A stretch of DNA of 64,000 nt from JAIBJN01 sp963699495 (lineage in GTDB: Bacteria > Actinomycetota > Thermoleophilia > Gaiellales > Gaiellaceae): positions 430,883 to 494,882 of the forward strand of contig CAVOUB010000008.1 of NCBI GenBank assembly GCA_963699495.1, given 5' to 3'. Of the stretch, positions 51,708 to 60,568 are shown piece by piece. A program made the position numbers and the translations under genes. Below the pieces are notes generated by a model. It was not told where the DNA came from and did not search any database. It worked only from the letters and a program-made list of their open reading frames with translations. Every line of letters starts with the position of its first letter. Position 1 is the stretch's first letter.

Positions 51708-51801
51708 GCGAATCCCCCTTCGTAGGGACGGCGCCCCGGCGGCCGGCGGGCATCATTGGGGGTGCCGGCTCCCCTCACATATCCCCCGGCGTCTGGCGAA
51801 G

Positions 51802-51842
51802 GCCCGTTTCGGCTGTGCGGCTCCTAACCCACCGAAGCGGGC
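51802..51842 (+). terminator. imperfect hairpin after the ctaG cluster
   Basis: An 11-bp stem with one G-U pair (GCCCGTTTCGG and CCGAAGCGGGC) and a 19-nt loop, about 95 bp past the last ctaG stop, followed by TTCGTC. There is no proper T run, so this is tentative. Confidence 0.4.
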
Positions 51843-51901
51843 TTCGTCATGTGTGGGGGCCGAAGGATCCGGAAAAGGCCGGTGGTACCATGGCCCGGCA
51901 C

Positions 51902-51992
51902 GGAGAAGTGGCCGAGTGGCTGAAGGCGGCGCCCTGCTAAGGCGTTAGGGGGGTGAACTCCTCCCTCGAGGGTTCGAATCCCTCCTTCTCCG
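51902..51992 (+). tRNA. tRNA-Ser (anticodon GCT)
   Basis: Acceptor GGAGAAG/CTTCTCC; the anticodon stem encloses CTGCTAA giving GCT; a long variable arm; T-loop GGTTCGAATCC; discriminator G. It is 30 bp upstream of the second tRNA-Ser. Confidence 0.95.
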
Positions 51993-52021
51993 CTCCGCAG
52001 AGCGCTCGCACCAGCATCGTC

Positions 52022-52110
52022 GGAGGGGTGGCAGAGCGGACGAATGCGGCGGTCTCGAAAACCGTTATCCGTCGTTAGGCGGATCGAGGGTTCGAATCCC
52101 TCCCCCTCCG
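52022..52110 (+). tRNA. tRNA-Ser (anticodon CGA)
   Basis: Acceptor GGAGGGG/CCCCTCC; anticodon loop TCTCGAA giving CGA; long variable arm TTATCCGTCGTTAGGCGGAT; T-loop GGTTCGAATCC; discriminator G. Its 3' 61 bases (from the anticodon stem) recur at 58491-58552, marking an island insertion. Confidence 0.96.
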
Positions 52111-52135
52111 CCTTTTCCTTCATCGATGGGGCCAG

Positions 52136-52244
52136 CTACTCGAGTTCACCGAGGCGCCGCTCGACGGTCTGGAGGAGCGGGAGCAGATCATGGTGGTCGA
52201 ACCCGTCCGCCAGGCCGATCGCGTGACGTCCACCACGCGTTGAG
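52136..52244 (+). other. possible truncated coding remnant at the island's left end
   Basis: A short open stretch reads LEFTEAPLDGLEEREQIMVV and then EPVRQADRVTSTTR to a stop near 52242. It has coding-like composition but no start. It could be the C-terminus of a gene lost when the island formed. The 52245-52333 remainder is a leader for the arylsulfatase with an AGGAGA ribosome-binding site. Confidence 0.25.
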
Positions 52245-52333
52245 TGGTCGGCTCTCGGTGGGAGTAGGCTGCGGGCTGGTCGCGCTGGTGGGCGATCTCT
52301 TACGACGAGGACGACACCAGAAGGAGACAAAAG

Positions 52334-54691
52334 ATGGCTCAGCCGTTCAAGGGCACGATCAATGTCGACATCAGGGACTCGGAGCCCGACTGGGCACCGT
52401 TCGAAGCGCCGACGGCACCCGACGGGGCACCGAACGTGGTCTACATCGTGCTCGACGACGTCGGGTTCTCGGCGCTCGGGTGTTACGGCGGGCCGGTAGA
52501 GACGCCGAACATCGACCGCCTGGCGGCCGAGGGAGCGCGTTACACGCAGTGGCACACGACCGCGCTCTGCTCGCCAACTCGTTCGTGCCTGCTCACTGGC
52601 CGCAACCACACGCGCAACAGCATGGCGTGCATCACCGAGGCCGCGATCGGGTTTCCGAACGCGAGCGGCACGATCCCGCCAGAAAACGGGATGCTGTCGG
52701 AGATCCTCGGGGAGCTCGGCTGGAACACCTACATGGTCGGCAAGTGGCACCTCTGCCCCGAAGACGAGATGAACTTGGCGTCTACGCGGCGCAACTGGCC
52801 GTCGGGGCGCGGCTTCGAACGCTCATACGGCTTCCTCGGTGCCGAGACGAACCAGTGGTACCCAGACCTGTTCTACGACAACCACCTCGTCGACCAGCCG
52901 CGCTCGCCGGAGGAGGGCTACCACCTGACCGTCGATCTCACCGACAAGGCGATCGAGTTCATCCGCGACGCGAAGGTGGTAGCGCCAGAGAAGCCGTTCT
53001 TCCTCTACTACGCTCCCGGCGCTTGCCACGCGCCACATCACGTCCCGAAGGAGTGGGCCGACAAGTACAAGGGCCGCTTCGAAAAGGGCTACGAGGAGTT
53101 GCGCGAGCAGACCCTTGCCCGCCAGAAGGAGCTCGGGCTCGTGCCGCCCGACACGGAGCTACCTCCCCTCAACCCGATCGGGACGCCCGAGACGCGCACG
53201 GGTCCGGACGAGAAGGCGTTCCCGATGATGGATGTGACGCGACCCTGGGACACGCTCTCGTCCGAGGAGAAGCTGCTCTTCTGCCGCATGGCCGAGGTCT
53301 ACGCCGGCTTCCTCGCCCATGCCGACGATCAGATCGGGCGGCTGCTCGGCTTCCTCGAGGAGTGGGGCTGGCGCGAGAACACGCTCGTCATCCTCGTTTC
53401 CGACAACGGGGCCTCAGGAGAGGGCGGCCCGAACGGTTCCGTCAACGAGATGAAAATGATGAACGGCATCCCCGACCACATCGAGGAGAACCTGCCGCTG
53501 CTCGACGAGATCGGCGGGACGAACACGTACAACCACTACCCGAACGGCTGGGCGATGGCGTTCAACACGCCGTTCAAGATGTGGAAGCGCTACGAGTTCA
53601 ACGGCGGAACCTGCGACCCGTGCATCATCTCGTGGCCTGCCGGCATGAAGGCGAAGGGCGAGATCCGCGACCAGTACCACCACGCGATCGACCTCGTCCC
53701 GACCGTCCTCGACGCCCTCGGCGTCGACCCGCCGGCGGCGATCAAGGGGCACACCCAGAGCCGCTTCGACGGCGTCAGCATGCGCTACAGCTTCGATGAT
53801 GCCTCCGCCCCGGCCGCGCGGCAGACACAGTTCTACGCCATGCTCGGCTCGCGGGCGATCTGGCACAACGGCTGGAAGGCGGTCACCAACCATGCCACGG
53901 TCGCCGGCTGGGGCAACTTCAACGACGACGAGTGGGAGCTGTACCACACCGAGACGGATCGGGCCGAGTTGCACAACGTCGCAGCTGAGAACACGGACAA
54001 GGTGCGCGAGCTCCAGAACCTCTGGTTCGCCGAGGCGGGATCGAACGGCGCCTTCCCGCTCGACGACCGCTCGCCGCTCGAGATCCTGCTCACTCCGCGG
54101 CCTGTGCTCTCACCGCCGCGCAATCGCTACGTCTACTTCCCGCACACGGCCGAGATCCCCGAGTCGCAGGCCGTGAACGTCCGCAACCGCTCCTATGCGA
54201 TCGGCGCTTTGGTGGACATCGCAGTTCCCGGTGCTGAGGGCGTGCTCTTCGCTCACGGCTCTGCCTTCGGCGGCCACGCTCTCTACGTCAAGGACAACCG
54301 GCTCCACTACATCTACAACTTCGTCGGCATGAACGAGCAGCTCGTAGTTGCGTCCGAGGACGTGCCGACCGGCGAGAACTTGATCCTCGGGGCCTCGTTC
54401 GACAAGACGGGCGAAGACCCACCGGGCGTCGCCAACGGGACGCTGACGCTCTACCACGCCGACAAGAGAGTCGGCGAGGCGCAGATCAAGACGCAGCCCG
54501 GCAAGTTCACGATCGGGGGTGAGGGGCTGTGCATCGGCCGTGACGGGGGCTCCGGCGTGACGCTGGACTATCCAGGCGTCGAGCCATGGGCCTTCACCGG
54601 TGGGACGATCCTGCGCGTCGCGGTCGACGTCAGCGGCGAGCCCTACATAGACCTCGAGCGCGAGGCGGCAGCGATGTTGATGCGTGAGTAG
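52334..54691 (+). CDS. arylsulfatase (type I sulfatase)
   Basis: 785 residues, larger than the usual 500-550 because of an extra C-terminal domain (about 165 residues after ILLTPRPVLSPPRNRYVYFP). The sulfatase signature is LCSPTRSCLLTGRNHTRNSM, where the Cys is converted to formylglycine; the metal site starts YIVLDDVGFSALGCYGG, and KWHLCPEDE and VSDNGASGEGGP follow. Absence of a signal peptide suggests cytoplasmic action or Tat-independent location. No FGE/anSME maturation gene is in the window. Cargo of the tRNA-Ser island. Confidence 0.92.
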   Translation: MAQPFKGTINVDIRDSEPDWAPFEAPTAPDGAPNVVYIVLDDVGFSALGCYGGPVETPNIDRLAAEGARYTQWHTTALCSPTRSCLLTGRNHTRNSMACITEAAIGFPNASGTIPPENGMLSEILGELGWNTYMVGKWHLCPEDEMNLASTRRNWPSGRGFERSYGFLGAETNQWYPDLFYDNHLVDQPRSPEEGYHLTVDLTDKAIEFIRDAKVVAPEKPFFLYYAPGACHAPHHVPKEWADKYKGRFEKGYEELREQTLARQKELGLVPPDTELPPLNPIGTPETRTGPDEKAFPMMDVTRPWDTLSSEEKLLFCRMAEVYAGFLAHADDQIGRLLGFLEEWGWRENTLVILVSDNGASGEGGPNGSVNEMKMMNGIPDHIEENLPLLDEIGGTNTYNHYPNGWAMAFNTPFKMWKRYEFNGGTCDPCIISWPAGMKAKGEIRDQYHHAIDLVPTVLDALGVDPPAAIKGHTQSRFDGVSMRYSFDDASAPAARQTQFYAMLGSRAIWHNGWKAVTNHATVAGWGNFNDDEWELYHTETDRAELHNVAAENTDKVRELQNLWFAEAGSNGAFPLDDRSPLEILLTPRPVLSPPRNRYVYFPHTAEIPESQAVNVRNRSYAIGALVDIAVPGAEGVLFAHGSAFGGHALYVKDNRLHYIYNFVGMNEQLVVASEDVPTGENLILGASFDKTGEDPPGVANGTLTLYHADKRVGEAQIKTQPGKFTIGGEGLCIGRDGGSGVTLDYPGVEPWAFTGGTILRVAVDVSGEPYIDLEREAAAMLMRE

Positions 54692-54740
54692 ATCGAGAGC
54701 AAACTCGCACTTCGAGGCTGAACGAGGAAAGAGAGGCGAG

Positions 54741-56177
54741 ATGGCGGACGGCAACGGTCAAGCTGCAACCGCGGCGAAGGTGGCGTCGCATTTCACACGG
54801 GCAGAGCGGGCCGCGCGGGGCAAGGCTGCGCGGGCGGAGGTCCCGCGCTCGTCACAGGCAGAGATCGAGTTCCCCGCGGGTCGTGATCCTGTCGCGTTGC
54901 TGGAAGAGCAGGCGCTCACCCGGGTACCCGAGCTCGTACCGATCCGGTACGGCCGCATGCTGGCATCACCGTTCGCGTTCTACCGCGGCGGAGCGCTGAT
55001 CATGGCGGCCGATCTCGCACGAACGCCCAACTCGGGCCTTCGCGCCCAGCTGTGCGGTGACACGCACCTGTCCAACTTCGGCTTCTTCGGCTCGCCTGAG
55101 CGGACGCTCGTCTTTGACATCAACGACTTCGACGAGACCGCACCCGGCCCCTGGGAGTGGGACGTGAAGCGTCTCGCAGCGAGCTTCTCGATCGCCGGAC
55201 GCGAGATCGGCTTCTCCGAGAAGGAGCGGCGCGCCGTCGTGCTAGACACCGTCCGCGCCTACCGCAAGGCGATGGCCGCCTTCGCAGGGATGCGCAACCT
55301 CGAGCTCTGGTACTCCCACCTATCGGTCGAGCAAGCGTTTGAGGAGTTCACCCGCGGCGTCGACCCAAAGCGCCTAAAGAAGGCGGAGGCAGACGTCGCG
55401 AAAGCGCGCACGAAGGACAGCATGCACGCGTTCGAAAAGCTCACGGAGGTCGTCGACGGCGAGCGTCGGATCATCAGCGATCCGCCGCTCATCGTTCCGA
55501 TTAGCGAGCTCGCTCCTGAGGGGATGGAGCGGGACGCGATCGTGACAGAAATGAGGGATCTGATCCGCTCCTACCGGCGCACTCTCGAGACCGACCGGCG
55601 CTTCTTGCTCGAGCAGTTCCGGTTCGTCGATCTCGCCCGCAAGGTGGTCGGGGTCGGAAGCGTCGGCACGCGTGCGTGGATCGCGCTCTTCCTCGGGATC
55701 GACGACGAAGACCCGCTGTTCCTGCAGATCAAGGAGGCGCAGCCGTCCGTTATCGAGCGGTTCGTCGGGAAGAGCGAGTATTCGAACTGCGGCCAGCGCG
55801 TCGTCGCAGGGCAGCGGGTGATGCAGGCGGCCACGGACATCTTCGTCGGCTGGAAGCACATCACAGCGGGTCTCGACGGACAGCCGCGGGACTTCTACAT
55901 TCGCCAGCTCAAGGACTGGAAAGGCTCTTTCGCAATCGAGGCCGCAGTCCCCGCCGGCGCAGCTGCGTACGGGCGTGCGTGCGGTTGGACGCTCGCCCGC
56001 GCTCATGCCCGTTCCGGCGACCGCGTCGCTATCGCCTCGTACCTCGGCAGCTCAGACACGTTCGATCGGGCCCTGGCAGCGTTCGCCGAGACCTATGCCG
56101 AGCAGAACGAACACGATTACCGAGCACTCAAGCAGGCCGTCGACGCGGGTCGGGTTCAAGCCCAGATGGGTCTCTGA
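54741..56177 (+). CDS. DUF2252 family protein (kinase-fold-like)
   Basis: 478 residues from ATG 54741 with a GAAAGAGAGGCG ribosome-binding site. The family blocks are PIRYGRMLASPFAFYRGGAL, LCGDTHLSNFGFFGSPERTL and VFDINDFDETAPGPWEWDVK. These resemble an aminoglycoside-phosphotransferase-type catalytic loop (GDTHLSNF) followed by DxND. Phosphotransferase activity is plausible but unproven. It is 50 bp downstream of the arylsulfatase. Confidence 0.85.
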   Translation: MADGNGQAATAAKVASHFTRAERAARGKAARAEVPRSSQAEIEFPAGRDPVALLEEQALTRVPELVPIRYGRMLASPFAFYRGGALIMAADLARTPNSGLRAQLCGDTHLSNFGFFGSPERTLVFDINDFDETAPGPWEWDVKRLAASFSIAGREIGFSEKERRAVVLDTVRAYRKAMAAFAGMRNLELWYSHLSVEQAFEEFTRGVDPKRLKKAEADVAKARTKDSMHAFEKLTEVVDGERRIISDPPLIVPISELAPEGMERDAIVTEMRDLIRSYRRTLETDRRFLLEQFRFVDLARKVVGVGSVGTRAWIALFLGIDDEDPLFLQIKEAQPSVIERFVGKSEYSNCGQRVVAGQRVMQAATDIFVGWKHITAGLDGQPRDFYIRQLKDWKGSFAIEAAVPAGAAAYGRACGWTLARAHARSGDRVAIASYLGSSDTFDRALAAFAETYAEQNEHDYRALKQAVDAGRVQAQMGL

Positions 56178-56331
56178 CTCTCGCGCAAGCGGTCGACTGC
56201 CTACGTTGCGGGTCGTCGGTCCACGAGCACGAGCACGAGAGCGAGCGCCGGTACGGGTCGACGATGGACCGCATGGTGCTATCTGCCGGCGCCCGGTTTC
56301 ATCCCGAGTTGCTTCCTCGCAGCGAGCCCGG

Positions 56332-57147
56332 TCAAGCCTTGTCGGCGTGTGCGACCTCCGTGTCGAGGTCTCCCTGCGCTGCGGCGGAGCCGGAACGTCC
56401 GCCGCCGGCACCCCGGAGCACCCAGGCCGCGCCGACTGCGAGTGCAGCCCCGACGAGCGGACCGGCGACGTAGACCCAGTAGCTCGTGAAGTCGGTGCCG
56501 ACGAGGTCGGGACCGAACGTGCGCGCCGGGTTCATCGAGGTACCCGAGATCGGGCTTCCCCACAATCCCGCGAGTGCGATGTAGGCGCCGACCCCGATCG
56601 CTCCGAAGATGCCGATGTTCTGAGCGCCCGACGCCGTACCGAGGATGACGCCGACCAGCCCGAAGGTCAGCACAGCCTCCATCCAGAATGCGTCACCCGC
56701 CGAGTAGCCGGCCGCCGGGTAGTTCGAGCCGTAGGTCGCGGAGACGTCGATCACGGCGCGGAGGAACAGGCAGGCGAGCGTCGCCCCGATCAGCTGCACG
56801 ACGACGTATCCAGGGACACGCCGCCAGGGAAAGTCACCACGAAGGGAGAAGGCGATGCTGACGGCGGGGTTGAGATGGGCGCCGGACACCTTGCCCATGA
56901 ACATAATGATCGCCATCACCATCAGCCCGGGCGCGACCACCGCTGCGGTGCGACTGATCGTGTCGGGGAACGCCTGGCCCATCATCCCGCCGCCCGCGGC
57001 GACGAGGACGAGGAAAAACGTCCCGAGCAGCTCCGAGAACAGTCGACGCCACTCCTGGCGCGGGTCCTTGAAGTCCTCCAGCGAGGCAACTATCTCGTGA
57101 TCGAGATAGGTCAGTACCTGCGATCCACCGGCCTCTGCCTGCGTCAT
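56332..57147 (-). CDS. MIP-family aquaporin/glycerol facilitator
   Basis: 271 residues from ATG 57147. The two selectivity NPA motifs are in VSGAHLNPAVSIAFSLRGDF and GTSMNPARTFGPDLVGTDFT, and the six-helix layout of the family is present. A polar N-terminal about 40 residues (VASLEDFKDPRQEWRRLFSE) precedes helix 1. It is a passive channel for water or small solutes. It is convergent with the DUF2252 gene, in the island. Confidence 0.93.
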   Translation of the reverse strand: MTQAEAGGSQVLTYLDHEIVASLEDFKDPRQEWRRLFSELLGTFFLVLVAAGGGMMGQAFPDTISRTAAVVAPGLMVMAIIMFMGKVSGAHLNPAVSIAFSLRGDFPWRRVPGYVVVQLIGATLACLFLRAVIDVSATYGSNYPAAGYSAGDAFWMEAVLTFGLVGVILGTASGAQNIGIFGAIGVGAYIALAGLWGSPISGTSMNPARTFGPDLVGTDFTSYWVYVAGPLVGAALAVGAAWVLRGAGGGRSGSAAAQGDLDTEVAHADKA

Positions 57148-57163
57148 CAGGCCTCTCCTTTGG

Positions 57164-57424
57164 TCATCCACGCCCAAGTCGGGATTCGAGGAACACTTGC
57201 GCGAAGCGATTCTCCTGGGGACTCATGTCGATGTCTAGCGCGATCGCCACGAGCTCCCCAGACTCACTGAGCAGCGGGCTCGACATGTTGCAGGACGTCG
57301 GCTCGGGTTCGGAACTCCCCGCCAGCAACGTCTCGAAGCGCGAGGTGGACAAGGGGAGCGTCGAGAAGACGAAGGCGACGGCAACCGCCGTCACGTAAGT
57401 AGCGTCGAGAACGCGCGCCTTCAC
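57164..57424 (-). CDS. small hypothetical protein
   Basis: 86 residues with one hydrophobic stretch (VTAVAVAFVFSTLPLSTSRF) near the start and an acidic C-terminal half. It sits between the aquaporin and the LytM-like gene, with which it overlaps nothing. There is no ribosome-binding site of note, and coding status is uncertain. 57425-57459 holds nothing else. Confidence 0.3.
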   Translation of the reverse strand: MKARVLDATYVTAVAVAFVFSTLPLSTSRFETLLAGSSEPEPTSCNMSSPLLSESGELVAIALDIDMSPQENRFAQVFLESRLGRG

Positions 57425-57459
57425 ACGGGACGTCTGAGCAGCGCGCGTGAGCCCACCGC

Positions 57460-58293
57460 CTACGCCAGCTCCGCCCTCGTTGCCACGTCGACTCCCCAGA
57501 ACGAGGAGTGGCGGAAGAACAGCACCAGGGCGTCGCCGCGCCGGCGCGCCTCACGGAACAACCCGACCATGAGCCGCTCGTCGTCGGTCATCGGCTCGTA
57601 CATGGGCACGTGCAGCGTGATCTCAGCCTCGAACCGCGCGAAGAAGAAGTGAACGGTGTTGAGACGCGTCACCCCGACGGCGAGTGGGATCTGCGGACCG
57701 GGGAGCGGCTCGTCGTCGACGAGCCGGCGCTCCCACGCGTAGAGCGCCCGAGTCGGGTCGATCGGCACCATGTCGCTGTCCCCCGGCGGATCATCGCCAG
57801 GATCCTTGCGATCGACGACCGCCCAGAGCTCGAAGTGCAGCGTCGGGTCGTCCGGCACGCCCGAGACCTGGGCGAACGGCTCGCCCGCGCCGACGAAGTC
57901 ACCCTCGGCGAACTGGACGCCGGTGATGTGGTTGTAGTTGGTGACGAAGCCAAGCCCCCGGGGGTGATGGTCGATGCTGACGTTGGCCGTGTCGCCGCCC
58001 GGTTGCACCTCGACCTTCACGATGCGCCCGCTGTAGGCCGCGTAGACGCAGTTCCCTGCTTCGGAGGCGAGGTCGACGGCCTGGTGCAGGCGGTTGAAGA
58101 AATGGACGTCGCGGCCCGTTGGGTTCGCAGGATCGCCGGCGAGGATGATCTGGGTCGTGTTGCACTCCGGCGGGTCGGCGAGCGGTCTGCGCCGGAGAGA
58201 GTCGAAACGCCCGTTCTCGAGGCGCGGCTGGAGCGGCAGCTCCAGCGGCGGGCTGAACAACCAGGACTGATGGGTGACCGGAACGAGCGGCAT
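57460..58293 (-). CDS. M23/LytM-fold protein with altered active site
   Basis: 277 residues. The LytM domain lies at about 60-180: FFNRLHQAVDLASEAGNCVY holds the first His-x3-Asp, DHHPRGLGFVTNYNHITGVQ, then VPDDPTLHFELWAVVDRKD. In active M23 enzymes the last motif is HxH; here the first His of that pair is Thr (TLHFE), so a zinc ligand or catalytic base is lost. The extra C-terminal 90 residues are unlike LytM. There is no signal peptide. A binding rather than hydrolytic role is likely. Confidence 0.62.
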   Translation of the reverse strand: MPLVPVTHQSWLFSPPLELPLQPRLENGRFDSLRRRPLADPPECNTTQIILAGDPANPTGRDVHFFNRLHQAVDLASEAGNCVYAAYSGRIVKVEVQPGGDTANVSIDHHPRGLGFVTNYNHITGVQFAEGDFVGAGEPFAQVSGVPDDPTLHFELWAVVDRKDPGDDPPGDSDMVPIDPTRALYAWERRLVDDEPLPGPQIPLAVGVTRLNTVHFFFARFEAEITLHVPMYEPMTDDERLMVGLFREARRRGDALVLFFRHSSFWGVDVATRAELA

Positions 58294-58490
58294 GATCTCC
58301 CTCCCGCGGTAAGGGGTTACGGATGATCTCGTCGAAGACCAACCTCCAAGCCCCAGAGCCTGGAGGCTAACCTGCTCCTTCGGGGAGCGGAGGTCGCGAG
58401 TCCGCGGCGCGTCGCCCGCCGCTGGCGCGTGACTGGCGAACAGACTGGCGAACCGGATACAACAAACCCTGCAAATCGGGCACGTTGGTT

Positions 58491-58552
58491 CGGTCTCGAA
58501 AACCGTTATCCGTCGTTAGGCGGATCGAGGGTTCGAATCCCTCCCCCTCCGC
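58491..58552 (+). repeat. 62-bp copy of the tRNA-Ser(CGA) 3' end (att site)
   Basis: Perfect match to 52050-52111, from within the anticodon stem through the acceptor end. The 5' half of a tRNA is absent, so it is not a functional gene. It is the right-hand attachment-site duplicate of the island. Confidence 0.92.
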
Positions 58553-58615
58553 TCACGCTCACGCTCACGACATCCGAACCTGTGAACGGCCGAGGCCGAA
58601 GGACGGTGGGCGACG

Positions 58616-58644
58616 TTGACATCCGGTCAAAAACGTAGTAGGTA
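58616..58644 (+). promoter_or_regulatory. candidate sigma-70-type promoter with inverted repeat
   Basis: TTGACA at 58616, 17 bp to TAGGTA at 58639. The -35 is part of a perfect inverted repeat TTGAC-ATCCG-GTCAA (58616-58630). It is upstream of the response regulator at 58736, with an about 90-nt leader. The -10 is weak. Confidence 0.4.
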
Positions 58645-58735
58645 CGGCGTCCATAAGCAGGAAAGGAGCGTGCGACGGTGTGCAGCCACCGTCTCAGATC
58701 GTTCCTGCGGCAACAGAGGGATCGGGGGGCCTTCG

Positions 58736-59356
58736 ATGATCGACGTCTTGGTCGTCGCTGAGATTCCCCTCTACCGCGAAGGGATGGTGTGCGCGCTCGG
58801 GCACGGCGATCGTGTGCGCGTTCTGGGGACCGCGACGAACTCGCAAGACGCCCTCTCCCGCGTCCGGGATCTCCAGCCCGAAGTCGTCCTCGTTGACGTG
58901 GCGATGGACGAAGGCGTCGACACCGTCCGTGCGATCGGTGAGGCGACGCCGGAAGCGAAGGTCGTCGCCCTCGCCGTGTCCGACACGGAGGCGGATGTGA
59001 TTGCCTGCGTAGAGGCGGGGGCCTCGGGTTACGTCTCCCGAGACGGAACCCTGGATGACCTCGAGGCCGTCGTCGAGGGTGTCGCGCGCGGAGAGATCCT
59101 GTGCTCGCCGAGGATCACGGCAAGCCTGCTGAGGCGGGTCGGCGCGCTGGCCGCCGAGCTCCGCGGCCCGTCTCCCAACGCGTCGCTGACGGCCCGGGAG
59201 GTGGAGGTCGCCGAGCTGCTCGACCAGAGCCTTTCGAACAAGGAGATCGCGCAACGCCTCAACATTGCGGTCCCCACCGTCAAGAACCACGTGCATAGCA
59301 TCCTGGAAAAGTTGCACGTCCATCGGCGGGCCGAAGCGGCCGCGCGGCTCAAGTAG
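58736..59356 (+). CDS. LuxR-family response regulator with degenerate receiver
   Basis: 206 residues from ATG 58736. The receiver starts MIDVLVVAEIPLYREGMVCA, where one of the two acidic residues is missing (VVAEI rather than VVDDH). The phospho-acceptor Asp is retained (VLVDVAMDEG), and the conserved Lys is replaced in SGYVSRDGTLDDL. A LuxR helix-turn-helix follows (LTAREVEVAELLDQSLSNKE). No kinase gene is adjacent. Phosphorylation-independent or atypical control is likely. Confidence 0.85.
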   Translation: MIDVLVVAEIPLYREGMVCALGHGDRVRVLGTATNSQDALSRVRDLQPEVVLVDVAMDEGVDTVRAIGEATPEAKVVALAVSDTEADVIACVEAGASGYVSRDGTLDDLEAVVEGVARGEILCSPRITASLLRRVGALAAELRGPSPNASLTAREVEVAELLDQSLSNKEIAQRLNIAVPTVKNHVHSILEKLHVHRRAEAAARLK

Positions 59357-59661
59357 GAACTAGTACTCGTCAGCGCGGGGAACCAGCTCTCCACCGCCGC
59401 ATTCCCGCCAAGTGACTGGGCCCTCTGTCTAGCTGGTCTGAATCCGAGGATCCATTCCCATCCGGGATTCGATCCTGAAGAATTGAGGCGTGCATCCAAT
59501 CGCGGGAGCCCGCGCTTGGAGAGGTTCTTCTCGCACATGGCCAAGGACGGGGGAAATTCGACTGGAGAAGGTCCCGACGGGCGCCATCGTCCCGGCCGGC
59601 TTAGTCGGTATTCGCACCTGAACCTGACCGCGAGAAGGTCAGCGACGAAAGGAGAAGCGTA

Positions 59662-60459
59662 ATGGCAACGACGGAGCAGGAGATGGTCGTCCGAGCGGGG
59701 CGACCGGAAACAGCCGCGGCAGAGGGGCGCATGAAGCCGGCTCGGGTGCTGACGGCGCTCGCCGAGGAGCTCGACGTGAGGGTGGAAGGATCGAAGGTCG
59801 ACGTTCCAGCCGAGACCGAAGAGGCCGCGCGGGCCTGGATCGACGACTACAGAGCCAAGCTGACGGGGCAGACCGAGAACTACCTCGACAGACAAGCTGA
59901 CTACTTCGCCGAGCTGGCGGGTCAGCAGGTGGCCACCATCGGCGAGCCGACCCACGTCGGCTACGTGTACTGGGATCTGCTCTCGATCTCGCCCATCCAG
60001 TTCGTCAATCTGCCGCCCTACCAGCCCAGCAAGATCATCGCGAGCAACGAGCTCGCCCTGTTCCAGGCGGTGCTTTTCATCAACCCGGCGACGAACATCT
60101 TCAACCCCATCTCCGCCACCACCATCCTCGGCGGCCGAGACTTCAGGGTGCGATTCGAGCAGGTGAACCTCACAGACGTGACGGACGGGCCGAACTTCAC
60201 CTTCACCGGGACGTTCCCCTCGCCCGCTCCCGCGCTCACGTTCTTCTCGATCTTCATCATCGCGCCCGACCCCGGGCAAGACCCGCGGCTGGTCGAGCAG
60301 AACGTAACCGCCGACATCACTGATATCGCTCAGCCATTCGCGGCGTTCGCGACGAATCACGTGGACGTCGATTCGGATCCAGGCTTCCTCAACGTTCCGC
60401 CTCAGCCGCCACAGTTCCAGCACGACATTCCGCTGCGGTACCTGATCTACAGGAAGTAG
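59662..60459 (+). CDS. hypothetical protein, beta-rich
   Basis: 265 residues from ATG 59662 behind AAAGGAGAAG. After a polar about 90-residue helical part (ALAEELDVRVEGSKVDVPAE) it turns into a beta-rich region (YVYWDLLSISPIQFVNLPPY, GGRDFRVRFEQVNLTDVTDG, LTFFSIFIIAPDPGQD). No signal peptide and no known family. It lies upstream of the M36 gene with 110 bp between. The 59357-59661 gap before it holds no gene I can support. Confidence 0.6.
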   Translation: MATTEQEMVVRAGRPETAAAEGRMKPARVLTALAEELDVRVEGSKVDVPAETEEAARAWIDDYRAKLTGQTENYLDRQADYFAELAGQQVATIGEPTHVGYVYWDLLSISPIQFVNLPPYQPSKIIASNELALFQAVLFINPATNIFNPISATTILGGRDFRVRFEQVNLTDVTDGPNFTFTGTFPSPAPALTFFSIFIIAPDPGQDPRLVEQNVTADITDIAQPFAAFATNHVDVDSDPGFLNVPPQPPQFQHDIPLRYLIYRK

Positions 60460-60568
60460 CGGTGCTCTCGACGCCCACTGCGCGGTTCGCTGGCCCCGAC
60501 AAGCACAGCGCGTCGGGGTCAGCCGTGGGCCTTATCGCTGACGGAGGAGAACCGGGGGTGGAATCCCG

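Larger units (their letters stand above)
52112..58552. mobile_element. 6.4-kb genomic island at tRNA-Ser(CGA)
   Basis: The left boundary is the intact tRNA-Ser(CGA). The right boundary is a 62-bp perfect direct repeat of its 3' end (52050-52111 and 58491-58552). Between lie an arylsulfatase, a DUF2252 protein, an aquaporin, a small unknown and a LytM-like protein. The geometry is the classic attL/attR of a tyrosine-recombinase element, but no integrase gene is present, so the island is either a remnant or mobilised in trans. The position of every boundary is read directly; the mechanism is inferred. Confidence 0.8.

Noticed and set aside
59357..59661. 305-bp gap after the orphan regulator
   Set aside because: No ORF with a ribosome-binding site except the following gene; nothing else supported.
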